Assembly: GCA_002898375.1 (NCBI GenBank)
Contig: BEIN01000001.1
Location: 62,001-126,000, forward strand
Source of the DNA: a bacterium HR37
GTDB lineage: Bacteria > Desulfobacterota_D > UBA1144 > Nemesobacterales > CSP1-2
DNA length: 64,000 bases
Direction of reading: 5' to 3'
Under the pieces are notes generated by a model. That model ran no database searches. It saw only the letters and a list, made by a program, of their open reading frames with translations, and had not been told where the DNA came from. A program made the translations under genes and the position numbers. Of the stretch, positions 26,639 to 37,399 are shown one piece after another. Within the stretch, counting starts at the first letter, position 1. Each line of letters begins with the position of its first letter.

Positions 26639-28519
26639 CTAAGCTTCTTTTGGTTTACCGTTGGCTTTCCCGTTTGTTCTTATATTTGTTACAAGATTTA
26701 CAGGAACGCCCTGAGGTTCTTCTGGCAGAGGAATGGGTTTTGGCTTTTTGCTTGCATAGATTGGATGCCTTCCGTGCTCTCTGTACCACTCTCTAAGTGA
26801 AGCTGTTCTAAACTCCTTCTCCACTATCCATCGCCATCCTATTCCTGTATTGTAAGCACAGAATGAAATCTCTCCAAGTTGTGTACCATAGGGTATCACA
26901 CATCTTTCGGTTCTTCTGAAATCGTAGTTGTATACATCTTGGAACCACATGGCTGCTATAAACTGGACACTCCAATCATATTTATCCGGAGGTATTGGTA
27001 CTCCAAAGTTTTTAACACCTGATTGATCAAGAAATAGCTGTATTAAGGTGTGAAGATCTAGGCCCTTTGGTGCTGCATCGGGATTGTAGTTTCTCATAAG
27101 GGAAAGGGCCATCTGTGCTATTGCCCATTTTTTACCTCTGTAGTGATCAGATATAAATTGCATATCCTTTAGCATCTGTTTGAGGTTTATAAACTTGGTT
27201 ACAGGTACTGCCTCTTTGGTCTTCTTGTTAACCAGAAGAACGAATCCAGCTCCACAGTTTGGATGGCAACCGCATTTCATTGATCCCCATGATGCATCCA
27301 GTCCCCTGGTCATATCAACGGCATCTGCAAACGGTGCTAGTGCTGAAAGCGGAAACCAATCCCTCATGGGATCTACAAGCCCATCTCTCCATTTTGCTAT
27401 ATCGTGGGCAAGGTGAGAGGTTGTGTATCTTTCCCTCCTTCTCTGTTCTTCGGGTATATCATCATCACGACCTGTAAATGAAACTGGCTGGAAGGCTATT
27501 CCTGCTAGCTTCCCAGCATTCTGAACTGCAAATTCTACTATTGGTACAACCTGATCATTGTTTACCGTATTAACTATCGTTGGGACAAGCATAACATTAA
27601 TTCCGGCCCTGTGCAGATTCTCTATTATCCTAAGCTTGACGTCATAGAGATTTGCGATCCTTCTGTGGGCATGGGCTTCATTCCCTATGCCGTCAAATTG
27701 AAGATAGACTATCCTAAGACCTGCCTCCTTTGCCTTGTAAGCAAATTCAGGTTCAAGTGCAAATCTAAGCCCATTTGAAGCAGCCTGTATTGAGAAGAAA
27801 CCAAGTTCTTTAGCTAACCTGCATGCATCTAGAAAGATAGGGGAAAGCGTTGGTTCCCCTCCTGAAAACATAACAGCGGTCTGACGTCTTGGTTTGAAAT
27901 TGGCTGCGTCTGTAAGTATCTTCCTTACATCGTCCATGGTAAGCTCGTGGACATAACCAACCTGGTTTGCATCCATAAAGCAGGGTCTACACATCATGTT
28001 ACATCTGTTTGTGAGGTCAACTATCATACATCCCCCTCTGCTGTACTTTATAGATGATGCTCCGTGATTGCGAAGAGTACGTAGTATGTTTTCAGGAATC
28101 TGTGGGTCATCTCCCATGAAAAGGGATTCTATATGTAGGAAGAACTTGGGATCTATTGAGATTAAATCCTCAAACCGTCCATGTTTTTCGCAGGTCTTTT
28201 CCATAATAACCTTTCCGTCTTTTTCGTATATGTAGGCCTTTATCATAGCTGGGTTCTCTTTTATGATATCCCTCCAGTCTTTCCTGTCCTGCTGTATGTC
28301 CTCTCTTAGCTCCTTTACGCACCCCGGACATAACGAGTCTGTTTCCCTTGGAAGGCCAAGTGGGGGTTTTGTTCTCTCACTTGACTTCGGGAAAGGTGCA
28401 TGTGCCCATACAGGCTGGAAAGGTTTTGAAGGAATAATTTCGTTTATTATTCCCAATCCCTTCCATGTTATGTCTGAAGTTTTACTTAAGGTCTTTTCTA
28501 GTAACCTAATAACCTCCAT
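26639..28519 (-). CDS. Radical SAM protein of the tetraether synthase (Tes) family
   Basis: 626 residues. The radical SAM cluster motif is CNMMCRPC (C173, C177, C180), with SGGEP downstream. Additional cysteines lie in an N-terminal LCPGC (C64, C67) plus KTCEKHG (C110), the layout of a rubredoxin-like site. There is also C164, a CGCHPNC cluster near residue 425, and later cysteines. This whole arrangement matches archaeal Tes (MJ0619 type), which couples lipid tails into GDGT. Bacterial homologues are proposed to make membrane-spanning lipids. It has its own promoter and neighbours lipid genes. The exact reaction in this organism is not known. Confidence 0.85.
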   Translation of the reverse strand: MEVIRLLEKTLSKTSDITWKGLGIINEIIPSKPFQPVWAHAPFPKSSERTKPPLGLPRETDSLCPGCVKELREDIQQDRKDWRDIIKENPAMIKAYIYEKDGKVIMEKTCEKHGRFEDLISIDPKFFLHIESLFMGDDPQIPENILRTLRNHGASSIKYSRGGCMIVDLTNRCNMMCRPCFMDANQVGYVHELTMDDVRKILTDAANFKPRRQTAVMFSGGEPTLSPIFLDACRLAKELGFFSIQAASNGLRFALEPEFAYKAKEAGLRIVYLQFDGIGNEAHAHRRIANLYDVKLRIIENLHRAGINVMLVPTIVNTVNNDQVVPIVEFAVQNAGKLAGIAFQPVSFTGRDDDIPEEQRRRERYTTSHLAHDIAKWRDGLVDPMRDWFPLSALAPFADAVDMTRGLDASWGSMKCGCHPNCGAGFVLLVNKKTKEAVPVTKFINLKQMLKDMQFISDHYRGKKWAIAQMALSLMRNYNPDAAPKGLDLHTLIQLFLDQSGVKNFGVPIPPDKYDWSVQFIAAMWFQDVYNYDFRRTERCVIPYGTQLGEISFCAYNTGIGWRWIVEKEFRTASLREWYREHGRHPIYASKKPKPIPLPEEPQGVPVNLVTNIRTNGKANGKPKEA

Positions 28520-28562
28520 AGCCTCTTCCTCCTTATTGAGGAGATTTAAATCGGTTAACCAA

Positions 28563-28592
28563 ATTATAGCAAAGCTGGGATGTTTGTTTCAA
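28563..28592 (-). promoter_or_regulatory. Promoter of the radical SAM gene
   Basis: Minus strand: -35 TTGAAA (28587-28592), 18 bp spacer, perfect -10 TATAAT (28563-28568). It starts right after the stop of the lipid-kinase gene. A GGTTAACC palindrome lies between the -10 and a strong AAGGAGG. Confidence 0.65.
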
Positions 28593-28604
28593 GTGTTTTT
28601 ATCT

Positions 28605-29582
28605 CTAACTGCAAATTGAAGTTGGTTTGCCCTTAGGCGAGATTATCTTTATCTTTGGTCCTGCTTCTAATTTTACATATCCTTCCTTATCTGGATCATA
28701 GACCTCCCCGTCGAATGTGTATCCCCTGTTACCATCTACTGTAAGTGTCTTTGCAACCTGGCTTATAACGATCTTTGATGGGTCTGTGTTAATACCGAAG
28801 TAGAGGAGAAGAGGAATCCTGTAGAATGATTTCTGTAAAAATGAATACTTTACATATAGTACCCCAAAGTTTTCCCCTGTTTCTATCTTTTCTTTAAATA
28901 CACGGAACCCAAAAACAGTTTTTTCAAGACTAGAGGAAAATATAAGGAGGTGGCTTTGAAAAGGTATCTCTTCTGCATCAATGTAAACCTTTGATTTGAT
29001 CTCGCTAAAGTAACTGTTATTAGGGTTTATAAAGTAAAGAAAGGCTGTTTTAAACATCAGCTTTAGTGCTTTTGCTTTCCCACCTCCTTCTTTGTAGTAA
29101 TGTTTTATAAATCTGTAAATCAAACCATCTGCCCAAGAAAAGGCATATCTGGGGTGGCTGTATCGTAGGTCGGTTATTCTTAGAGTACCTTTTTCTATAA
29201 TAGGAACTGTCCCGTCTTCTAGGTATTTGCTAAGAATGATACAGGTCTCTGCTTGGTTTGTTTTGATACCAACCTCGCTGGCAACTATGTTCATCGTACC
29301 TCCTTTCATTGGAACAATTATAGGAACCTCCAGGTCACTAAAAGAGTTAATGTATGCTGAAACAACTGAGCTTATGGTTCCATCTCCTCCACTTATACCA
29401 ATTATCTTGATCCCTGCTTCTTTGAATTCTTTAAGTGCCGGAATTATGTCCTCCTGGCTCCATGTTACACGTACAAGGGCTTTTTCTCCTAGGATTTCCT
29501 CTATCAGGTGGATCTGCCTGTTTTTTTGCTCTCTGTTTATACGCGCATAGGGATTAAAGATAATACCAACAACGGGTTTCAT
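28605..29582 (-). CDS. Diacylglycerol kinase family lipid kinase
   Basis: 325 residues of the DAGK catalytic family. The nucleotide motif GISGGDGTISSVV (GGDGT) lies near residue 80, followed by the glycine-containing MKGGTMNIVA. The second beta-sandwich domain is present, with FDGEVYDPDKEG near the C-terminus. Members phosphorylate diacylglycerol, sphingosine or other lipid alcohols. It lies 3 bp downstream of the glycosyltransferase and 85 bp upstream of the Tes-like gene, so a modified-lipid substrate is plausible. Confidence 0.88.
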   Translation of the reverse strand: MKPVVGIIFNPYARINREQKNRQIHLIEEILGEKALVRVTWSQEDIIPALKEFKEAGIKIIGISGGDGTISSVVSAYINSFSDLEVPIIVPMKGGTMNIVASEVGIKTNQAETCIILSKYLEDGTVPIIEKGTLRITDLRYSHPRYAFSWADGLIYRFIKHYYKEGGGKAKALKLMFKTAFLYFINPNNSYFSEIKSKVYIDAEEIPFQSHLLIFSSSLEKTVFGFRVFKEKIETGENFGVLYVKYSFLQKSFYRIPLLLYFGINTDPSKIVISQVAKTLTVDGNRGYTFDGEVYDPDKEGYVKLEAGPKIKIISPKGKPTSICS

Positions 29583-29585
29583 AGG

Positions 29586-30761
29586 TCATTCTAATTCCTG
29601 TAACCTGTATCGCCTGCCTTTCCATGTAACTCCCTTTCCACTTACAACCTTGTATGCGGAGGAGAGGATAATCGCTATGTATATTGAGATTCCCAGGGGA
29701 AACGTAAAGGCATAGTAGCTGGGTAAACGGAAGAAACGTGTGCAACTCCAGGCATTATAGGTTACCAGTGTAAATAACACAAGACCTTCGGTCAGTGTAA
29801 TTAGCAAACTTGTTGGGTTTATCTGTGTGTAGAAAAAACCAAAAATGGACCATCCAAGCAATATAAATGGTGCAGATCCCCATAGAAAAAGAGTTATTGT
29901 AAAGTAGAGAAGCAGTCCCCATTTTTTGCCTATTCCCAAGAAAAGGTTTTTTGTCCACCCTTCCCATATTTCAGAAAAGCTTGTATACATTCTTGTTTTT
30001 ACCAGTTTTATTCCCCTAAGTACGATTAGTCGATAACCCCGTTCTTTAACCAGCTTTGCAAGGGCAAAGTCCTCAACTATCTTGTCTTTTATCGCAAGGT
30101 GTCCTCCTAGTTCCTGATAGACTGAGCGCTTAATTAGGATAAACTGACCATTTGCCGCAGCTGTTTTGCTTCTGGGATCGTTTACCTTTTTTCTGGAGAA
30201 GGCATAATGGATTGAGCAGAATATAACTGGTTGGATGACCCGTTCCCAGAACGTTTCCAGTATCTGGAAGGGAGATATGGAGAGCATGTCTATATTGTTT
30301 TTAACAACGTAGTTTATTACCGAAGGAAGCATGTTTGGATCAGATACGGTATCTGCATCGGTGAAAAGAAGCCACTCCCCTTTTGCGTATTGTACCCCCT
30401 GCCATATTGCATGGTTTTTCCCTACCCAGTCTTTAGGTAGAGGTTTACCCTCTACTACTTTAAGGTTGCTGTGCTTTGAAGCAAGCTCCTTAAGGATACG
30501 TAGGGTGTTATCTTCGGATCTATCATCTATGGCTATTATTTCAAAGATTGGATAATTCTGTGATAGAAGACTTTCTAAGCACCTTTTTGCATTACGTTGT
30601 TCGTTTCTCATGGGTACGATAATTGATACCATTGGGGTATTTTCTGGTAATTCATCTCCAGAGAGGGGAAGTATATCGTTTTGGCCTGTAGCATTTATAA
30701 CCCTGAGCAAAAGCACTGTAAGGAAAAGAAAGATGACTGTTGATACGGTAGGTACCAGCAT
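29586..30761 (-). CDS. Membrane glycosyltransferase, family 2
   Basis: 391 residues with one N-terminal helix, a GT-A domain (MVSIIVPMRNEQRNAKRCLE; DxD-type LLFTDADTV; acceptor-side KDKIVEDFAL) and about three C-terminal helices. The topology is like hopanoid or carotenoid/lipid glycosyltransferases (HpnI- or CruC-type). The acceptor cannot be fixed. It is 3 bp from both neighbours, in a minus-strand lipid operon. A Shine-Dalgarno AGAGGGG precedes the ATG. Confidence 0.88.
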   Translation of the reverse strand: MLVPTVSTVIFLFLTVLLLRVINATGQNDILPLSGDELPENTPMVSIIVPMRNEQRNAKRCLESLLSQNYPIFEIIAIDDRSEDNTLRILKELASKHSNLKVVEGKPLPKDWVGKNHAIWQGVQYAKGEWLLFTDADTVSDPNMLPSVINYVVKNNIDMLSISPFQILETFWERVIQPVIFCSIHYAFSRKKVNDPRSKTAAANGQFILIKRSVYQELGGHLAIKDKIVEDFALAKLVKERGYRLIVLRGIKLVKTRMYTSFSEIWEGWTKNLFLGIGKKWGLLLYFTITLFLWGSAPFILLGWSIFGFFYTQINPTSLLITLTEGLVLFTLVTYNAWSCTRFFRLPSYYAFTFPLGISIYIAIILSSAYKVVSGKGVTWKGRRYRLQELE

Positions 30762-30764
30762 ATT

Positions 30765-33314
30765 CTATTCCCCTCTTAGGTGTTTGCCTAGTCTCTTTAC
30801 TGCTTCTTCAACTTCCCTTGCAATTGCCACCGGATTTTTTGCTGCCGGGTAAATGGGTGATCCAAATACAACCCTTACGTGGCCTGGGCGTGGAAACCAC
30901 CATCTTCTGTGTAAAACCCTGTGTATGCCCTCTAGATATATTGGAACAATGGGGATCTTTAAAGAGGAGGCAATCATCCCTACACCTGGGCGAAAGGTTT
31001 TTATCTCACCGGATTCGGTGCGCTCTCCCTCTGGAAAGATTAGAATTGAAACCCCTTTTTCTGTAAGTTCTCCTATATATTTAAGGGTCTTACGTGTTTC
31101 AAATTGGCGCTGTGATATTGGAAAGGTGTTTAAAAACAAGGTTACCAAATAGTACTCTAGGCTATTTGCAAACCACTTGTACCATGGGTATCTGCTCGGA
31201 AAGAAATGAGCACTGAAGTGTTCTTTTATCATGGCTGTAGCAACCGAAAATCGCCATCTTGCTGGAAGAGATGATAAAATGGCAGGAACATCCATAACAC
31301 TTTGATGGTTTGCCGCAAATATTACCGGTCCTCTTATGGAACTTAGCTGATTCTTTCCCTCTACATGAATCCAGAGAAACATTCGGCAAATGGGTAAAAG
31401 CCATGTTATAAGGCTTGTGTTTCGAATCGCCCTAAAAAGCCAAAGTTGATTCCAGGTGGGAAACTCTTGGTGTTCTTCAAGGGTTGGTTCTGCAAGGGAG
31501 CGTTCTACTACGGAGCGAAGTTCTTTTAAGGTTTGCACACTTGCAAACGTTGATTCATCTATAGAGGTATCAAACCGCTTTTCAAACTCTATAAGTAACT
31601 CCACCCGTTCGAGTGAGCTTAGGCCCAATTCATCCAAGGTAGTGTCGGGTCTGGGAGTATGGTTTCCGGTGTACTTGGCCAGTATAGATTCTATGGAGTA
31701 ATCTCTAAAGCCCATTTGGGTGGTTTTTCCTTTCTCCAGCCATTCTTTAATTTCCAGGCGCTTGAGTTTCTGTGTGCCTTCTGTACGTGGTAATTTGGAG
31801 CCCGGCCATATCGTTATACCACGAATTTTCTGGTGATTTAAAAGCCTTTTGTTTGCGGTTCTCATTACCTCATCTGGTTCAATCAATGGCTTTCCCTCTG
31901 AATCATACTCAGGCACAATTACAGCATATACATGCTCTTGTCCGTTATTTGAGATTCCAACAACTGCAGATTCCCTTACTCCCGGTATTTCATTAAGAAC
32001 ACATTCTACATCTTCTGGAAAAACATTTAATCCCTCTGCTGTAACTATTACTTCTTTTTTCCGTCCCACTATGTATAGGTTGCCTTCCTCATCTAAGGTT
32101 CCTATATCACCTGTGTGGAGCCAGCCACCTTCAAAGGTCTTATCTGCTTGGTTGACCTGGTAGTAACCCGGGGTTACGTTCTCACCGCGAACCAGAATCT
32201 CTCCATTTGGTGCTATCTTTATCTCTGTGGTGGGCAGCACCTTGCCCACAGAACCCCTTCGAATGTTTAAGGGATGATTGAAGCTAACTATTGGGGCTGC
32301 TTCTGTAAGCCCGTAACCTTGGATTACAAGGAATCCAAGGTTAGACCAAAACTCTTCAAGCCTACGTTCAAGTGGGGCTGCCCCTACTATAAACCCAAAA
32401 AACCTTAGCCCAAATATGCGATGAACCCCAAGGTGTCTAAGCCATCTCAGAAGGAAGCTTTGTTTGCGCTCTGGGGTTCTGGATACAGAGGGTTTTATTT
32501 TTGCAAGATATTGACGCAACACATCGAGTATCTTTGGTACGCATACCGCAAACGAGATCTTATGCTTTTTAATCAGTTTAGTTATCTCCTGAGGGTTGTA
32601 GGTGTTTGTAAAAACGGCTGTACTGGAGAGCATTGGAATTATAAATACTGCCATAGCCTGTCCAAACATGTGACTAAGCGGTGGCAGACAAAGTATACGG
32701 AGTGGAAGAAACAGACGAATGTAGCTCTTTATCCTATCTATTTCCTGTCCTATTGGAATGAGATTTGCTATTATATTGCGGTGTTTTATTATAACCCCCT
32801 TGGGTTCAGCTGTAGCTCCAGAGGTAAACACTATCTCTACCGTATCATCAGGTGTTATGGGTTCTAACTCAGAGGTCTTTAGCTCTTGTTTTGAGATGCT
32901 ATCATTATCAGCAGGTATTTTGATTACCTCTGTTAGGTGCCAAATGGGTGTTTCTCCATTGATGTTGATATTTGGGGTTTCTTCCCCTACTAATATTAAG
33001 GAAGGGTTTACGGTATTGCGGATGCGGGTTAGGAATTCGGAAGAAGATTTTGAATCTATTGGTACAACAACAGCACCTATAAGGACACATCCCCAGAAAG
33101 CAACTACCCACTCTGGTCGGTTTTCACTCCATATTATTACCCTATCTCCCTTCTTGATATTTACCCTCCGTAGCTTTAGAGCAAAGCTAAAGGATGCATC
33201 CTCTATTTCTCTATAGGTATAACTCCAGCTTCTGAATCCGTTGTCATAGATTACAAATTCTTCCGATTTACCTGAGATTTCGTAAAATAGATCCACTAGG
33301 GTTTTCCACTTCAT
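30765..33314 (-). CDS. Acyl-CoA/ACP ligase, acyl carrier and PlsC acyltransferase fusion
   Basis: 849 residues with three modules. First is an AMP-forming acyl ligase (about 1-530; VFTSGATAEPKGVI P-loop, VIQGYGLTEAAPIV, GWLHTGDIG). Next is an acyl-carrier domain (about 545-620) with the phosphopantetheine Ser in LDELGLSSLERVEL near residue 566. Last is a PlsC-type acyltransferase with HX4D in NHQSVMD near 671 and FPEGERT near 760. It could activate a fatty acid, hold it on its own carrier and pass it to a lysolipid or glycerol lipid. It is first in the operon with the glycosyltransferase and lipid kinase. Confidence 0.92.
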   Translation of the reverse strand: MKWKTLVDLFYEISGKSEEFVIYDNGFRSWSYTYREIEDASFSFALKLRRVNIKKGDRVIIWSENRPEWVVAFWGCVLIGAVVVPIDSKSSSEFLTRIRNTVNPSLILVGEETPNININGETPIWHLTEVIKIPADNDSISKQELKTSELEPITPDDTVEIVFTSGATAEPKGVIIKHRNIIANLIPIGQEIDRIKSYIRLFLPLRILCLPPLSHMFGQAMAVFIIPMLSSTAVFTNTYNPQEITKLIKKHKISFAVCVPKILDVLRQYLAKIKPSVSRTPERKQSFLLRWLRHLGVHRIFGLRFFGFIVGAAPLERRLEEFWSNLGFLVIQGYGLTEAAPIVSFNHPLNIRRGSVGKVLPTTEIKIAPNGEILVRGENVTPGYYQVNQADKTFEGGWLHTGDIGTLDEEGNLYIVGRKKEVIVTAEGLNVFPEDVECVLNEIPGVRESAVVGISNNGQEHVYAVIVPEYDSEGKPLIEPDEVMRTANKRLLNHQKIRGITIWPGSKLPRTEGTQKLKRLEIKEWLEKGKTTQMGFRDYSIESILAKYTGNHTPRPDTTLDELGLSSLERVELLIEFEKRFDTSIDESTFASVQTLKELRSVVERSLAEPTLEEHQEFPTWNQLWLFRAIRNTSLITWLLPICRMFLWIHVEGKNQLSSIRGPVIFAANHQSVMDVPAILSSLPARWRFSVATAMIKEHFSAHFFPSRYPWYKWFANSLEYYLVTLFLNTFPISQRQFETRKTLKYIGELTEKGVSILIFPEGERTESGEIKTFRPGVGMIASSLKIPIVPIYLEGIHRVLHRRWWFPRPGHVRVVFGSPIYPAAKNPVAIAREVEEAVKRLGKHLRGE

Positions 33315-33408
33315 TTTCCCTAATTAAATTTTCTTTGAATTTGTCGGGTTTTTCAAACTGTGTTTTCCTCCTGGGTGGAATCTTTAGCTGGAACTAGAGT
33401 AAGCAGAT

Positions 33409-33436
33409 TTGATTTTAAGGCCTCAGTTGCTATATT
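33409..33436 (+). promoter_or_regulatory. smpB promoter; predicts a leaderless mRNA
   Basis: -35 TTGATT (33409-33414), 16 bp spacer, -10 TATATT (33431-33436). The ATG at 33445 is 8 bp after the -10, so the expected first nucleotide is at or next to the start codon. Confidence 0.55.
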
Positions 33437-33444
33437 AAACAGGG

Positions 33445-33897
33445 ATGGAAAAGGTTGTTTGCCAAAACCCAAAAGCACGAAGAGATTTTTTTCTTGAGGA
33501 GATCTACGAGGCGGGTATAGAGCTTAAGGGCTCTGAAGTTAAGTCTCTGCGGGAAGGGAAGGCAAGTATTAAGGAGAGCTTTGCGCTGATCCGGGGAGGA
33601 GAGGTCTTTCTTATAAACAGTTACATAGCTCCTTATGGTAGTGCCAACAGGTTTAATCATGACCCCACTAGGGATAGAAAGCTTCTTCTTCACAGACGGG
33701 AGATTAACCGTTTGATCGGAAAGACCCAGATTAGAGGATATACCCTTATTCCTGTAAGGATTTACTTTAAAAATGGACGTGCAAAGGTGGAGCTTGCACT
33801 TGCAAAGGGAAAGAAGCTGCATGATAGACGTGAAGATATAAAAAGACGAGAAGCCCAGAGAGAGATGGACAAGGTTTTAAAGAAGAGCCGCATGTAG
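33445..33897 (+). CDS. smpB: SsrA-binding protein SmpB
   Basis: 150 residues; binds the tRNA-like domain of tmRNA in ribosome rescue. It has the N-terminal NPKARRDFFLEEIYEAGIEL, the KSLREGKASIKESFALI segment and the basic C-terminal tail (KLHDRREDIKRREAQ) that enters the empty mRNA channel. It sits 67 bp upstream of ssrA, its partner RNA. Confidence 0.97.
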   Translation: MEKVVCQNPKARRDFFLEEIYEAGIELKGSEVKSLREGKASIKESFALIRGGEVFLINSYIAPYGSANRFNHDPTRDRKLLLHRREINRLIGKTQIRGYTLIPVRIYFKNGRAKVELALAKGKKLHDRREDIKRREAQREMDKVLKKSRM

Positions 33898-33899
33898 AT

Positions 33900-33928
33900 T
33901 TGAATGTGGTTTTTAATGTAGTTAAAAT
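33900..33928 (+). promoter_or_regulatory. ssrA promoter
   Basis: -35 TTGAAT (33900-33905), 17 bp spacer, -10 TAAAAT (33923-33928). The likely start is near 33935, about 30 nt before the mature 5' end, which RNase P would trim. Confidence 0.55.
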
Positions 33929-33964
33929 ACTATAGATAGACCTTTATTTGGTTCTTTGACAAGT

Positions 33965-34320
33965 GGGGGCGAAGAGGATTCGACGGGGAACGGGATAGCT
34001 CAAGCTGCATGCCGAGTTTCTGCTAACTCGTAAAACTGGCAGAGCACATAGAAGTGCCGAACCAATCAATGCACTCGCTGCTTAATTAAAGCAGCGACGT
34101 CTCTAAAAACCTCGCCCGTTGGGTTTTTACGAGGCGTCAGCTAGACGGGCTGGTCTTCAGGTGGTGCTTGGGACACCTGGGACGAGACTTGCTCCCAAGC
34201 TGGCAGTGAAAATCCTGTCCATCGGAGTTTTCACTGCGAGATCTAAAAGATGGACTAAGCATGTAGAGGCTGGGTAAAGCCCTTCTCCGGACCTGGGTTC
34301 GATTCCCAGCGCCTCCACCA
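33965..34320 (+). ncRNA. ssrA: Transfer-messenger RNA (tmRNA)
   Basis: One-piece tmRNA of about 356 nt. The 5' GGGGGCG pairs with the 3' CGCCTCC (one G-U), followed by ACCA. The T arm GGTTCGATTCC lies near the 3' end. The tag frame is GCC at 34056 to TAA at 34083, encoding A-E-P-I-N-A-L-A-A, ending in the ALAA degron; a second stop (TAA at 34087) follows in another frame. It is downstream of smpB. Confidence 0.95.
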
Positions 34321-34365
34321 GCTCTACTCTGTTATCGTATAACATTCAAAAGGGGTTTCAAGCAC

Positions 34366-35082
34366 ATGCGTTCAGATGGAAGAAAGTGGGATGAATTAAG
34401 GGAGGTAAAAATTACGCGTGGGGTAATGAAATACGCTGAGGGGTCGGCCTTGATTGAGATGGGGGAGACAAAGGTTCTTTGTGCTGCCACCATTGAGGAA
34501 GGGGTTCCTCCTTTCCTTCAAGGAAGTGGAAAGGGCTGGATTACAACGGAGTACTCCATGCTTCCAAGAGCTACCAGGGTAAGGACGGCTAGAGAATCGG
34601 TAAAGGGAAGGGTAGGTGGAAGAACCCAGGAGATTCAGAGAATAATAGGGCGTGCCCTCAGAGCTGTGGTCAACCTTGAGCATCTAGGAGAGAGAACTAT
34701 AATTGTTGACTGTGATGTGATTCAGGCTGATGGTGGAACCCGTACTGCCTCTATCACGGGTGCATATGTTGCTCTTAGCGATGCGGTTCAGTATCTTCTA
34801 AGGGAGGGAATTATTGAAAACAATCCTATAACCGATTTTGTTGCTGCAGTAAGCGTTGGAATTGTAAACGGTGAGCCTGTACTTGATTTGACCTATGAAG
34901 AGGACTCTATAGCGGAGGTTGATATGAATGTTGCAATGACAAGCGGCAGGCTTTTGGTGGAGGTTCAGGGAACTGCGGAAACAAAACCCTTTAGCAGGGA
35001 TAGCCTGAATGTGATGTTAAATCTTGCTGAAGAAGGAATATTAAAGCTTATAGCCAAACAGAAGGAAATACTGGCTGAGTAG
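34366..35082 (+). CDS. rph: Ribonuclease PH
   Basis: 238 residues; a phosphorolytic 3' exonuclease for tRNA ends. It carries [12 protein letters not shown], the RNA-contact [52 protein letters not shown] and the phosphate site. Length is standard. rdgB follows 2 bp after its stop, a common pairing. Confidence 0.97.
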   Translation: MRSDGRKWDELREVKITRGVMKYAEGSALIEMGETKVLCAATIEEGVPPFLQGSGKGWITTEYSMLPRATRVRTARESVKGRVGGRTQEIQRIIGRALRAVVNLEHLGERTIIVDCDVIQADGGTRTASITGAYVALSDAVQYLLREGIIENNPITDFVAAVSVGIVNGEPVLDLTYEEDSIAEVDMNVAMTSGRLLVEVQGTAETKPFSRDSLNVMLNLAEEGILKLIAKQKEILAE

Positions 35083-35084
35083 CT

Positions 35085-37381
<2,297 letters not shown>

Positions 37382-37399
37382 TAATATCTGGGTTAAAGG

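Noticed and set aside
34157-34345. Open frame on the minus strand across tmRNA
   Set aside because: It lies inside the structured ssrA gene and is a chance frame.
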